NCBI RefSeq assembly: GCF_036084755.1
Contig: NZ_CP107968.1
Location: 2,424,501-2,488,500 of the forward strand
Length of the DNA: 64,000 nt
From: Streptomyces sp. NBC_00370
GTDB lineage: Bacteria; Actinomycetota; Actinomycetes; Streptomycetales; Streptomycetaceae
Direction of reading: 5' to 3'
Shown here: piece after piece, positions 52,296-61,334 of the stretch
Layout of the letters: each line of letters opens with the position of its first letter
Numbering within the stretch: position 1 is the first letter of the stretch
Notes under the pieces: model-generated
The model's input: only the letters and a program-made list of their open reading frames with translations
Database searches by the model: none
Told to the model about the DNA's origin: nothing
Translations under genes and position numbers: made by a program

Positions 52296-52397
52296 AGCCT
52301 TCCCAGGTCTTCGGCCGCCGCGCACGACGTACGTCCGTCTCACCCACGTCCGTCCCGTCGCCCAGGCGACTCCTTCGCGCGAAAGAGCTGACCCCTC

Positions 52398-52985
52398 ATG
52401 GCGAACTCCCGTTCTTTCTCCGTGGCCACCGCCGCGAGCAACGCCCCCACCCCGCTGCACCCGCAACCGGCGAGACTGCGCGCCGTCGAGCAGTCCGACA
52501 TCGACCAGGAGGCGGCCACCGCCCAGGTGGTGGACTTCCTGCCGCCGGGGGCGACCTGGCTGCCCGCCCCGCCGCACACGCTGCCCACCCTGCCGGGACA
52601 GCCGCCGATGATCGGCTACCTCGTCCTCGTACCGGCCGATCTCGACCCGCGTGGCGCCGTGCGGGCCGTCCCGCCCCAGCAGCAGGGCGCGGCGGGCGCC
52701 GGCGCCGGTCCCGTACAGATCGACAGCGCCGAACGGACCGCCCTGGTCGACGGCAACCAACTCGACCTGACCTACCTGGAGTTCGAACTCCTCGCGCATC
52801 TGGTCGCGCATCCCCACCGGGTGCACACCCGGGACCAGCTGGTCACCACGGTGTGGGGGTACGGGCACGTGGGCGACGGACGGACCGTGGACGTGCATGT
52901 GGCCCGGCTGCGCCGCAAGCTGGGCGCCGAGCACCGGCACACCATCCAGACGGTGCGCCGGGTCGGCTACAAATACGCTCCCTGA
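52398..52985 (+). CDS. Winged-helix regulator (OmpR-type DNA-binding domain only)
   Basis: A 195-residue protein. The C-terminal 90 residues are a complete trans_reg_C winged helix with LTYLEFELLAHLVAHPHRVHTRDQLVTTVWGYG (in segments), DGRTVDVHVARLRRKLG and HTIQTVRRVGYKY. The N-terminal 100 residues are Pro/Ala rich and lack a receiver domain, so phosphorylation control is absent. ATG 52398 has GAAAGAG about 10 nt upstream. It is an orphan regulator with unknown targets. Confidence 0.82.
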   Translation: MANSRSFSVATAASNAPTPLHPQPARLRAVEQSDIDQEAATAQVVDFLPPGATWLPAPPHTLPTLPGQPPMIGYLVLVPADLDPRGAVRAVPPQQQGAAGAGAGPVQIDSAERTALVDGNQLDLTYLEFELLAHLVAHPHRVHTRDQLVTTVWGYGHVGDGRTVDVHVARLRRKLGAEHRHTIQTVRRVGYKYAP

Positions 52986-53141
52986 GACACCGGCCGTCCC
53001 TGCCCGAAGGTGGTGCTAGCACCACCCGAGGACGGGGGCGGAAGCGGCTGCCGTGGCGCGCGGGGCCCGGTCAGACTGGTACCCGAAGCCCGGAGGTCGG
53101 GCCGACGGAGGCCGGACCGGCCGTGAGAGGGAGTGACCGCG

Positions 53142-54404
53142 ATGAACGGGACCACGACACGAGAGGCGCTGGTGGCCGGCGCACGATCGCTGGGCCTGGG
53201 GGTCTACGCGCTGGCCGCTTCGATCGTCCTCTTCACCCTGTCCGTGGTGTCGATCTCCCTCGTCCTGGCCGGTGTCGGCTTCTTCACCACTCCCACCGTC
53301 CTCACGGCGGTCAGGAAGTACGCCGGCCGGCGGCGGCAGCTCGCCGCCGCCTGGTCGGACGTCCTGATCCCTTCGCCGTACCGGCCGTTCCCGAAGGACG
53401 TCAGGGGCGGCATCACCGGCCGGGTCGAGCGCACCACGCTGCTGATCAAGGACAAGGCGACCTGGCGTGATCTGCGGTGGCTGCTCGTCGACATGACAGC
53501 CGGCTTCACCGTCCTGATCGTGAGCGCGTCGCTGTTCCTCTACGGGGTCATGGGATTCGTGCTGGCCGCCGGGTTGTGGCGGGCGTTCCGGCACGACCCC
53601 TACTGGTTCGCCTTCATCCCGGTCGACAGCCAGCTGACGGGCATCCTGGCCGCCCTGCTGGGCGCGGCGCTCCTGGTGGCGGGGCACCGCTGGTCCGCCA
53701 CCCTGCTCAAGGCGCACTTCACCCTGACCCGCTCGATGATCGCCCCCGACCACGAGCAGGAGCAGGCGCTGCGGATCGCCCGGCTCACCGAGTCCCGGCA
53801 CGACGCCGTGGACACCTCGGCCGCCGAGCTGCGCCGTATCGAGCGGGATCTGCACGACGGCGCGCAGGCCAGGCTGGTCGCCGTGGGGATGGACCTCGGC
53901 ACGATCGAGGCGCTGATCGAGAAGAACCCGGCCAAGGCCAAGGAGCTGATCGGCCAGGCCCGCCAGTCGTCGGCTGAGGCGCTGACGGAGCTGCGGGACC
54001 TGGTACGCGGCATCCACCCGCCGGTGCTCGCCGAGCGCGGCCTCGGGGACGCGGTGAAGGCCCTGGCGCTGCGGCTGCCGGTGCCCACCGAGGTGGCCGT
54101 CGACCTGCCGGGCCGGGCGGACGCGCCGGTCGAGTCGGCGGCGTACTTCGCGGTCTCCGAGGCGCTGACCAATGTGGTCAAGCACGCCGAAGCGAACCGG
54201 GTCTGGGTCGACGTCTCGTACGGCGAGGGCATGCTGCGCGTCGCGGTCACCGACGACGGGAAGGGCGGCGCGCGGACCGGCGGCGGGACGGGACTGAGCG
54301 GCCTTGAGCGCAGGCTCGGTACATTCGACGGCATCCTGGCCGTCAGCAGCCCGTCCGGCGGCCCCACCATGGTGACCATGGAGATCCCTTGCGAGTTGTC
54401 CTAG
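53142..54404 (+). CDS. Sensor histidine kinase (NarL-type partner)
   Basis: A 420-residue membrane kinase. A putative sensor domain with four transmembrane helices (about 18–42, 46–62, 116–142, 160–180) is followed by the HisKA_3 dimerisation helix with the phosphorylated His in RIERDLHDGAQARLVAVGM. The ATPase domain has EALTNVVKHAEANRV and a G-box with GTGLSGLERRLGTFDG. ATG 53142 is preferred over GTG 53133 because GGGAG at 53129–53133 fits it. The gene overlaps the response regulator by 16 nt, so they are a co-translated pair. The signal is unknown. Confidence 0.9.
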   Translation: MNGTTTREALVAGARSLGLGVYALAASIVLFTLSVVSISLVLAGVGFFTTPTVLTAVRKYAGRRRQLAAAWSDVLIPSPYRPFPKDVRGGITGRVERTTLLIKDKATWRDLRWLLVDMTAGFTVLIVSASLFLYGVMGFVLAAGLWRAFRHDPYWFAFIPVDSQLTGILAALLGAALLVAGHRWSATLLKAHFTLTRSMIAPDHEQEQALRIARLTESRHDAVDTSAAELRRIERDLHDGAQARLVAVGMDLGTIEALIEKNPAKAKELIGQARQSSAEALTELRDLVRGIHPPVLAERGLGDAVKALALRLPVPTEVAVDLPGRADAPVESAAYFAVSEALTNVVKHAEANRVWVDVSYGEGMLRVAVTDDGKGGARTGGGTGLSGLERRLGTFDGILAVSSPSGGPTMVTMEIPCELS

Positions 54405-55042
54405 CCGAAGATCTCTTCCTGCTGCGCGACGGTCTGGTGCGGATGCTCGAAGCGTACGACTTCGAGATCCTGGCCGCCGTCGAGACAGGGCCGGAACTGA
54501 CCAGAGCATTCGCCGAACTGGAGCCGGACGTCGCCGTCGTCGACGTCCGGCTTCCGCCGTCCCACACGGACGAGGGCCTGCAGTGCGCGCTCGCCGCCCG
54601 CCGCGCGCGGCCGGGGCTGCCGGTGCTCGTCCTGTCCCAGCACGTCGAACAGCTCTACGCCCGGGAGCTGTTGGCCGACGGGACGGGCGGCATCGGCTAT
54701 CTGCTCAAGGATCGGGTCTTCGACGCCGACCAGTTCATCGACGCGGTGCGCCGGGTGGCCGGCGGCGGCACGGCGATGGACCCGCAGGTGATCCAGCAAC
54801 TGCTCTCCCGGCGGGCCCAGGACAAGCCCATCGGCCGGCTCACCCCGCGCGAGCGCGAGGTGATGGAACTGATGGCGCAGGGACGGTCGAACGCCGCCAT
54901 CGCGGCCCAACTCGTCGTCACGGAGCGGGCGGTGGCGAAGCACACCTCGAACATCTTCGGAAAGCTCGGACTGCCCGTCTCCGACGACGACAACCGGCGG
55001 GTCCTCGCCGTGATCGCCTATCTCGACCACGGGCAGGAATGA
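54389..55042 (+). CDS. NarL/LuxR-family response regulator
   Basis: A 217-residue regulator. The receiver domain (about 1–120) begins MRVVLAEDLFLLRDGL and has the phosphoacceptor Asp in VAVVDVRLPP. The LuxR-type helix-turn-helix (about 150–210) reads LTPREREVMELMAQGRSNAA and VTERAVAKHTSNIFGKLGL. The start is TTG 54389 inside the kinase gene with GGAGAT before it. It receives phosphate from the kinase at 53142–54404. Targets are unknown; self-regulation or control of the secreted DUF1996 gene downstream is possible. Confidence 0.9.
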   Translation: MRVVLAEDLFLLRDGLVRMLEAYDFEILAAVETGPELTRAFAELEPDVAVVDVRLPPSHTDEGLQCALAARRARPGLPVLVLSQHVEQLYARELLADGTGGIGYLLKDRVFDADQFIDAVRRVAGGGTAMDPQVIQQLLSRRAQDKPIGRLTPREREVMELMAQGRSNAAIAAQLVVTERAVAKHTSNIFGKLGLPVSDDDNRRVLAVIAYLDHGQE

Positions 55043-55187
55043 GCGGTATCCGCCCGGTTTGGTGCTGGAGATTTCTATGAATTCACTGAGCGACTGAACA
55101 GTCCTCGAATACGGTCCGTATGGAACGGAGCGCTTCTCCCCCTGCCGCAGATTTCCCTGTAACCGGCAACGAAGCTTGAGGAGTTCC

Positions 55188-56696
55188 ATGCGACGCGCAA
55201 CAAGAAAACGCTCGACACTGGCGAACCGGGCGATTGCCGCTGCGGCTGCCTTGCTGCTGGGCGGGGGTGGGCTGGTAGCGGTCAATGTCTACGCATCCGC
55301 CGGAGAAGGCCACGCCGGTAAGTCCCAGCAGCAGCACACCCGTTTCGCCGGGCATCACGTGTCGACCATCCACTGTCCCGATGTCTCCAACCAGTTGACG
55401 GACGTCCCCCCGGCGGCCCGCCCCCAGGTGGATCAGCAACTGGCGGCGATCGACAGTCAGATAACCGATGCCTACAAGCGGTTCGCCGACCGGCGGACCC
55501 AGATCGACCAGGATCCGGCCGTCGCCAAGAGCGCGGTGCTCGACCCGCTGAAGGCCCAGCGCCTCACCGGACTGAACCGGATCTACGAGGCACTGCGCCG
55601 CGCGGGCCACCGGCCGCACCGGCTGGACAACCTCGCGCCCTGCTCCATGCAGGGTGACGACAACGGCGGCGGCCAGGGCGATCCCAGCGCGTCACCGAGC
55701 CAGGACGCGGGCACCAACCCGAGCGCCGATCCCAGCGCGGACCCGAGCGCGGACCCGAGCGGCGACCCCGGCACGGGCGGCGGCGACGGCGGTCAGGCGG
55801 GCCAGGGCGGCAACGGCCCCGAGGCGTCCGACTTCGTCGACATCAAGAGCGTCCGGCCCAACGTGCGCACCCCGCGCCAGGCGCGTGGCGGCTCGAAGGG
55901 CAGTTTCACCAGCAATTGCGGACGTAATGAGGAGGGCAAGCACAATTCGGACAATGTCATTGTCGCGCCCGGCGTGACCAATGGCGCACACCACGTGCAC
56001 GATTACGTGGGAAACAAGGCCAATGACGCATTCGCCAGCGACGACGCTTTCGCGGCGGGCGAGACCACCTGCAGCAACCCCGGTGACAAGTCGACTTATT
56101 ACTGGCCGGTGGTCCGGCTGCAGAACGGCGTGGCCGAGGACGACGCCAACGCGGACGGCGGCGGCAAGGAAGGAAATGCCGGAGAGATTCAGACCCCGGC
56201 CCAGGCGAGCATCAAGTTCGTCGGCAGTCCGGTCGCCAAGGTGACCGCGATGCCGCGTTTCCTGCGCATCATCACCGGTGACGCCAAGGCGTTCACCAAC
56301 GGTGACGCCAACGCCAATGCGTCGTGGAGCTGCACCGGATTCGAGAACCGCCAGCTGAAGGACAAATACCCGATCTGCCCCCAGGGCAGCAAGGTGGTCC
56401 GTACATTCAAATTCCAGAGCTGCTGGGACGGTCAGAACACCGACAGCGCCAACCACCGCACCCACGTGGCGTTCGCCGACCAGAACGGCCGCTGCGCGGC
56501 CGGGTTCAAGGCGATCCCGCAGCTTCAGCAGCGCATCGTGTACGACGTGCCGCCGGGCCCCGGCTTCGCGCTCGACTCGTTCCCCGAGCAGCTGCACAAG
56601 CCCATCACGGACCACGGTGACTTCATCAACGTCTTCGACGAGGCCCTGATGAACCGCATGGTCAGCTGCATCAACGGCGGGCGCAGCTGCCGCTGA
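55188..56696 (+). CDS. Secreted DUF1996 protein
   Basis: A 502-residue exported protein. A twin-arginine-poor signal peptide (about 1–38) precedes a helical region. A repeated Asp-Pro-Ser linker (about 165–190) then leads to the DUF1996 domain (about 215–495), with NGAHHVHDYVGN near its start and NHRTHVAFADQNGRC, QSCWDGQN and CINGGRSC near its end. The many His, Asp and Cys residues suggest a metal-binding or disulfide-stabilised extracellular domain. The family occurs in fungi and Streptomyces with unknown function. GAGGAG at 55178–55183 supports ATG 55188. Confidence 0.88.
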   Translation: MRRATRKRSTLANRAIAAAAALLLGGGGLVAVNVYASAGEGHAGKSQQQHTRFAGHHVSTIHCPDVSNQLTDVPPAARPQVDQQLAAIDSQITDAYKRFADRRTQIDQDPAVAKSAVLDPLKAQRLTGLNRIYEALRRAGHRPHRLDNLAPCSMQGDDNGGGQGDPSASPSQDAGTNPSADPSADPSADPSGDPGTGGGDGGQAGQGGNGPEASDFVDIKSVRPNVRTPRQARGGSKGSFTSNCGRNEEGKHNSDNVIVAPGVTNGAHHVHDYVGNKANDAFASDDAFAAGETTCSNPGDKSTYYWPVVRLQNGVAEDDANADGGGKEGNAGEIQTPAQASIKFVGSPVAKVTAMPRFLRIITGDAKAFTNGDANANASWSCTGFENRQLKDKYPICPQGSKVVRTFKFQSCWDGQNTDSANHRTHVAFADQNGRCAAGFKAIPQLQQRIVYDVPPGPGFALDSFPEQLHKPITDHGDFINVFDEALMNRMVSCINGGRSCR

Positions 56697-56716
56697 GGCA
56701 CCGCACCGCCACCGCC

Positions 56717-56755
56717 GCCCGCCGTCCGGTTCCGGGGAGGAGCCGGGCGGCGGGC
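56717..56755. terminator. Bidirectional hairpin terminator
   Basis: GCCCGCCG at 56717–56724 pairs with CGGCGGGC at 56748–56755, with extra pairing outside (GCACCG with CGGTGC). It lies between the convergent DUF1996 and Met-rich lipoprotein genes. Confidence 0.55.
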
Positions 56756-56763
56756 CCGGTGCT

Positions 56764-57225
56764 TCAGCCCGTGCCCTCCATCCCGGGCATCCCGCTCATG
56801 TCCATCCCCGGCATCCCGCTCATGTCCATCCCGGGCTGGTGGGAGGCTCCTGTCTCCACCGTCCCGCCGAGCCGGCCGCGCAGCGCGGCGACGACCGTGG
56901 GGGTGCCCACGGCCACCCACTTGCGGCCCACGAGGTACGAACCGCCGTAGTCCTTCGCCTCGTTGATCCACTCGCGCTGGCCGCGGTCGGTCGCGAACGT
57001 GGCGAGCACGTACTTGCCGTCCCCGGTCGTGCAGTTGGCCTGCCGCAGCTCGCTCGCGTCGGTCTGCAGGTTGGGATCGCACTTCGCCTTCGAGGCGATC
57101 TGTTCGAGGCTCCCGGTCGCCGTCTTCGGCACCTCGGGGGCCTCGTCGTCGTTCGCGCCGCACCCCGCGAGCAGAACCACGGCCAGGGCCGCGATCGCAG
57201 GTGCCGTTCGTCGTTCGGTACGCAT
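56764..57225 (-). CDS. Lipoprotein with Met-rich C-terminal repeat
   Basis: A 153-residue lipoprotein. The signal peptide ends in the lipobox VLLAGC (Cys at about 22). The central domain (TGSLEQIASKAKCDPNLQTD, NCTTGDGKYVLATFAT) has two further Cys that may form a disulfide. The C-terminus has a near-perfect 8-residue repeat GMDMSGMP, giving about nine Met in 24 residues. Met-rich motifs of this kind often bind Cu(I) or Ag(I) outside the cell, which is inference here. ATG 57225 is chosen as the first start before the basic n-region MRTERR. Confidence 0.8.
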   Translation of the reverse strand: MRTERRTAPAIAALAVVLLAGCGANDDEAPEVPKTATGSLEQIASKAKCDPNLQTDASELRQANCTTGDGKYVLATFATDRGQREWINEAKDYGGSYLVGRKWVAVGTPTVVAALRGRLGGTVETGASHQPGMDMSGMPGMDMSGMPGMEGTG

Positions 57226-57340
57226 GCGGTCATCGTGCCCCGCCCGTACGGCGCCGCGCGGGGGAACGGCGGGATGGCGCGTTTGCCCGATCTCGCACCG
57301 GGCGGAGTGACCATCGCACCATTCGATCGTTCTGCGGTAC

Positions 57341-59338
57341 GTGCGCCCCACCGATGCCGTCACCACCGCAGCCCCCGCCCCCGGTTCCGCCGCCCCCGTC
57401 GGCGTCGACCAGGCCGAGGCGTCCCTCGTCGAGCACTACCCCCGTCTCGTACGCATCGCGTATCTCGTCCTGCCGCCGTCGCTCGGCCGCAACCGGCGGG
57501 TGCTCACCGCACACGCGCTGGTGCAGCGCGCCCTGCCGCGCGGCAAGGTACGGGCATCCGACGGCACCGGGATCCCCGCGCCGCGCGCCACGGAGGCGGG
57601 ATCGCCCGCGCAGGACGCCGGTTACGTGTTCGTACGCGGCCGGGTGCTGCGCCAGGCGCTCGACGCGGGTCTGCCGCTGCGCAGGCTCTCCTGGCCCAAG
57701 CGGGCCCAACTCCCTCCGGTGCTGCCGCACGTGTGGGGGCTGCGGCTGTTCCCCCGCTCCGGCGGCGCCGACGAACTCGCCCTGGACCAGTGGCTGTCGG
57801 CGCTCTCCGGGCCGGCGCGCGCGGCTTTCGTGCTGCGCACCCTGGAGCGGCTGGCCGACCCCGACGTACGGCGGGTGCTGAGCGCCGCCGGGACGGCGGC
57901 GCCCGCTGCCGCGCTCGCCGAGGTGGACAGCGCGGTGCGCTCAGGGCCGGCGGCGGGGACGGCGGAGCTGCTGCTCTCGCCCGAGTTCGACCCGTGCTCG
58001 CTCCAGGCGCGCCCCACCGACCTGATGCGCCGCCGCCAGCACGGCAAGGCGGCCCTGGCCGCCGCAGCGGCCCTGCTGGTGTGCGGGGCGCTGCTGGGCA
58101 TCCCCGGCGACGGCTGGGCGCCTGACGGCGCCGCCGCGCCCTCCTACGCCCTCAACCCGGCCGCCGAGTCGGCGCTCGATCCGGCGAAGGTGGTACGGAT
58201 CGCCCCGACCGCCTGGGAGAGCGCGCCGCGCACCGACTTCACCGTCTGGCCCGCGCGCGGCGGGCTGACCCACGACACGGGCCTGCTGCGGCGCGCGCTG
58301 GCCGTCTGGGCGCGGCCCGGCCCCACCGTCCATGTCTCGGCGACCCCGGGCACCCCTTCGGGGCCGCCGATGGGCTCGCCGCAACTGCTGTACGCGGGCG
58401 TGGTGAACGGGGCGCGGGTGGTGCTGCTGCACGACGGGCTGCGGGTCGTGCGGTACGCCGAGTCGGCCGATGGCGAGGCGGGCGCCGCGCTCGACTTCGC
58501 CCGGGTCGACGGGGCGGACGGCGCGTCGTCCGACGCGCTGGTGGTGGGCCGGTCCGACGGCAACGTCCGCTATCTGACGGCGCCTTGGGTCGGTTCCGCG
58601 TCCGTGCGCGACCTGCTGACCCCGGCCGTCGCAGCGCGGCCGCTGCACCGGGACGCGGACGGTGTGACCGACCCGATGTCGAGTCCCACACCCGCGGGCA
58701 CCTGTACGTCGTGGGAAGCCCTAGACCTACGCGACGTGCGCGACGTACGCGACGTACACGACGGCTCGGCGCACCGGCTGCTCACCGACCTGGGCGAACT
58801 GGCGCCCGCCCGGCTGACGTCCGGGTCGCCCACGGACCCGAAGGACCCCACGGACGAGGCGGCGCGGACGTCCTGGGCGCGATCGGCGTGTCTGCTGTCC
58901 ACGATGCGCTCGCACGGCGTGCGGTCGGTGAACTCGTGGCAGTACGCGAGCCAGGAGCTGCCCGAGTCGAACGGCACTGCGCGGTGGGTGTGCACGCGCG
59001 CCGACACCTGGCGCGGCGCGGGCAGCCGCGAGCTGGCGCAGTTCCAGGCGCCGTCGCTGAACACGTCGGCGACGGGTGCGGTGGCGGCGCAGGCGGAGGA
59101 CTCCCCCGCGTGCGGGACGCACGAGGGGCAGGTGCTGGCAGGTGTGCTGTGGAAGTCGCGCGGCGGGAACTGGTTCCTGCTGGCGGCGGGCAGCACGCAG
59201 TTCCGGTCCCTGTCGGCATCGGGCGGTGTGACGGGCACGTCGAACGGCCGGCTGCTCGCGGTACCGGCCAAGGAGGGCGCGCGGGCGTCGCTGGACGGGC
59301 GACTGGCGGACGGCTCGGAGACGGGGGCGCTGCGCTGA
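57341..59338 (+). CDS. Sigma-like/membrane fusion protein (665 aa)
   Basis: A 665-residue protein in two parts. The N-terminal 220 residues resemble a degenerate ECF-type sigma factor: EHYPRLVRIAYLVLPPSLG matches a region-2 start, and SGPARAAFVLRTLERLADPDVRRVL resembles region 4. One transmembrane helix (about 236–253, KAALAAAAALLVCGALLGI) follows. The last 400 residues would be extracellular, with several Cys and no domain I know. Streptomyces has similar large proteins annotated as hypothetical. Whether the sigma part still binds RNA polymerase or DNA is doubtful. GTG 57341 is the track-consistent first start of the frame; upstream sites are weak. Confidence 0.7.
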   Translation: MRPTDAVTTAAPAPGSAAPVGVDQAEASLVEHYPRLVRIAYLVLPPSLGRNRRVLTAHALVQRALPRGKVRASDGTGIPAPRATEAGSPAQDAGYVFVRGRVLRQALDAGLPLRRLSWPKRAQLPPVLPHVWGLRLFPRSGGADELALDQWLSALSGPARAAFVLRTLERLADPDVRRVLSAAGTAAPAAALAEVDSAVRSGPAAGTAELLLSPEFDPCSLQARPTDLMRRRQHGKAALAAAAALLVCGALLGIPGDGWAPDGAAAPSYALNPAAESALDPAKVVRIAPTAWESAPRTDFTVWPARGGLTHDTGLLRRALAVWARPGPTVHVSATPGTPSGPPMGSPQLLYAGVVNGARVVLLHDGLRVVRYAESADGEAGAALDFARVDGADGASSDALVVGRSDGNVRYLTAPWVGSASVRDLLTPAVAARPLHRDADGVTDPMSSPTPAGTCTSWEALDLRDVRDVRDVHDGSAHRLLTDLGELAPARLTSGSPTDPKDPTDEAARTSWARSACLLSTMRSHGVRSVNSWQYASQELPESNGTARWVCTRADTWRGAGSRELAQFQAPSLNTSATGAVAAQAEDSPACGTHEGQVLAGVLWKSRGGNWFLLAAGSTQFRSLSASGGVTGTSNGRLLAVPAKEGARASLDGRLADGSETGALR

Positions 59339-59430
59339 CCGGACCGTAACGGCACGGCGTGGCGCGCCCACCACCGGCCGGACGCCACCGGTCGGCCGTC
59401 GCCGTCCGGACGGGGCCGAGCGGGCGCGGC

Positions 59431-59766
59431 CTACGGGAGCAGCAGCCAGTCGGCGCCGAGGGCCGCGATCAGGCCGACGCCCAGCAGCCAGGTACCGAGT
59501 CGGGTACGGCCGTGTCTGCTCAGCTCGATCACCACACCGCACAGGATCATGGCGAGCCCGTACACCCCGACCACCAGCAGCGACGTGCGCTCCGCCAGTC
59601 GCATCCCGAGCAGCCCCGCCATCACGGCGAGCACCACCGAGGCCAACGCGATGCGGATGCGCCGGGCCTGACGAGGCGTCAGGCCGGGCTCGACATCCGC
59701 GGCCGGTATGTCCACCGCCTCGTCCTGGTCCTGTGCCTGGTCCTGCTCCTGGTCGGATGAGCTCAT
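59431..59766 (-). CDS. Small three-TM membrane protein (111 aa)
   Basis: A 111-residue membrane protein. An acidic, Gln/Asp-rich N-terminus (SSSDQEQDQAQDQDEAVD) precedes three predicted transmembrane helices at about 36–56, 62–82 and 90–110. I do not recognise a family. It is divergent from the TetR gene with 52 bp between starts, so it is a natural candidate for control by that regulator. Confidence 0.72.
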   Translation of the reverse strand: MSSSDQEQDQAQDQDEAVDIPAADVEPGLTPRQARRIRIALASVVLAVMAGLLGMRLAERTSLLVVGVYGLAMILCGVVIELSRHGRTRLGTWLLGVGLIAALGADWLLLP

Positions 59767-59818
59767 GAACGGGGAGCGTAACGGACACCTCGCAGCCTCC
59801 GCCCGTTAGGCTGTTCAT

Positions 59819-60517
59819 ATGACGACCGGGGTGCGCCGAAGGATGGGCGTCGAAGAGCGGAAGCAACAGCTGATCGGTGTGGCGCTGGAGCTGTTCAGCA
59901 ACCGCTCCCCCGAGGACGTCTCGATCGACGAGATCGCCGTGGCGGCCGGTATCTCCCGGCCGTTGGTCTACCACTACTTCCCCGGGAAGCAGAGCCTCTA
60001 CGAGGCGGCGCTGCGACGCGCGGCCGACGAACTCGCCGGTCGCTTCCGCGAGCCGCGCGAAGGACCGCTCGGTGAGCGGCTGCTCCGGGTGATGGGACGG
60101 TTCTTCGACTTCGTCGAGGAGCACGGACCCGGCTTCTCCGCACTGATGCGCGGCGGCCCCGCGGCCGGTTCGGTGCGGCGGGCCAACGCGATGATCGACG
60201 AGGTGCGGCAGGCCGCCTACGAGCAGATCCTGACGCATCTGGAGGTGGCGGACCCGCCCGCGCGCCTCGAACTCGTGGTCCGTTCCTGGGTGTCGCTGGC
60301 CGAGGCCACCGCGCTGCTGTGGCTGGACGGCAAGCGGATACCGCGCGCCGAGCTGGAGTTGCAGCTGGTGCACGACTTCGCCGCCCTGGCGGCGGTGAGC
60401 GCCGCGCAGGACGACGAGATGGCCGGGCTGCTGCTGCACATCGTCGCGGGCGAGCCGGCCGAAGGCCCCTTCGGGGTCCTGGCCGGCCGGCTCGCCGGAC
60501 TGCTCACTCAGCCGTAG
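59819..60517 (+). CDS. TetR-family regulator
   Basis: A 232-residue regulator. The N-terminal helix-turn-helix (about 10–60) reads ERKQQLIGVALELFSNRSPE with VSIDEIAVAAGISRPLVYHYFPGKQ, a standard TetR signature. The helical C-terminal ligand domain is about 70–225. ATG 59819 begins the protein 20 residues before the domain. It is divergent from the small membrane gene, and its 3' end overlaps the convergent DUF4230 gene by 10 nt. The ligand is unknown. Confidence 0.9.
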   Translation: MTTGVRRRMGVEERKQQLIGVALELFSNRSPEDVSIDEIAVAAGISRPLVYHYFPGKQSLYEAALRRAADELAGRFREPREGPLGERLLRVMGRFFDFVEEHGPGFSALMRGGPAAGSVRRANAMIDEVRQAAYEQILTHLEVADPPARLELVVRSWVSLAEATALLWLDGKRIPRAELELQLVHDFAALAAVSAAQDDEMAGLLLHIVAGEPAEGPFGVLAGRLAGLLTQP

Positions 60518-61191
60518 ACCACGCTGACCTGCGTGAAGCCGAGGGAGTGCAGCAGGCCCTGGAGCATGCTGGTGGTGTTCTTCTCGGCGCGCGCGTTCAG
60601 CTCGCTCTCCTTGGCCGCCTCGCTGATGTGCTTGGCCGCGAGCTGGTTGACCGCCTTCTCGCTGCCGGGGTTGTCGGAGAACAGATCGCCCAGCCGGTCG
60701 AGCAGGCCACGCTGCTTGTCGACCGTGTACGAGCGGTCCGGGTCGAGGGCCGCCTTGCCGAGCGTCGCGTGCGGGAGCCGCAAGGACGCCGTGGTGCGGT
60801 CCTTGTTGGTCTTGACGCTGTTCTCGCCGATGTGGCTGAAGTCGACGTACGAACTCACGGTCCCGGCGCCGACATACAGGGTGCGGGTGCCACGGATCGC
60901 GTCCGGCAGGAACTTCGCGTCCTTCTCCAGGTCGACCACGACCTGGAAATTGCCGGAGGCCGCCTCGTACCGGTCCAGGTCCTGGATGGACTGGAGGAGG
61001 GTCGGCCCGGTGCGGTCGTGGGTCTCGCTACCGAAGAAGTCGTCGAAGCCGGGGATCAGGTCGAGCCGGCTGCCCATGAACAGCAGCGCGAGCACGACGA
61101 CCAGGGCGATGGGCAGCTTGGCCCACCAGGACAGACGCGACGTACGCGTCTCGGGCCGGCGGTTGTCCGGTTTCACGTCGGTGGACGTCAT
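60508..61191 (-). CDS. DUF4230 membrane-anchored protein
   Basis: A 227-residue protein with one N-terminal transmembrane helix (about 25–43) and an extracellular domain of the DUF4230 family (IQDLDRYEAASGNFQVVVDLEKD, LYVGAGTVSSYVDFSHI, AKHISEAAKESELNARAEKNT). The function of the family is unknown. It ends inside the TetR gene in convergent orientation. No operon partner is visible. Confidence 0.85.
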   Translation of the reverse strand: MTSTDVKPDNRRPETRTSRLSWWAKLPIALVVVLALLFMGSRLDLIPGFDDFFGSETHDRTGPTLLQSIQDLDRYEAASGNFQVVVDLEKDAKFLPDAIRGTRTLYVGAGTVSSYVDFSHIGENSVKTNKDRTTASLRLPHATLGKAALDPDRSYTVDKQRGLLDRLGDLFSDNPGSEKAVNQLAAKHISEAAKESELNARAEKNTTSMLQGLLHSLGFTQVSVVYG

Positions 61192-61334
61192 GCCTAACTG
61201 GTTGCCCGTACGCGCCAGTTCAACCGGAACCGGCGTTCATCGTTACCGGCCGGTGCCGTTCGTTACGGGCCCGGGTTCTTCGTTATCCGTTGGAGGCCTC
61301 GGTGCCCGCCGGGGCCTGATCAGAACGACAGGCC

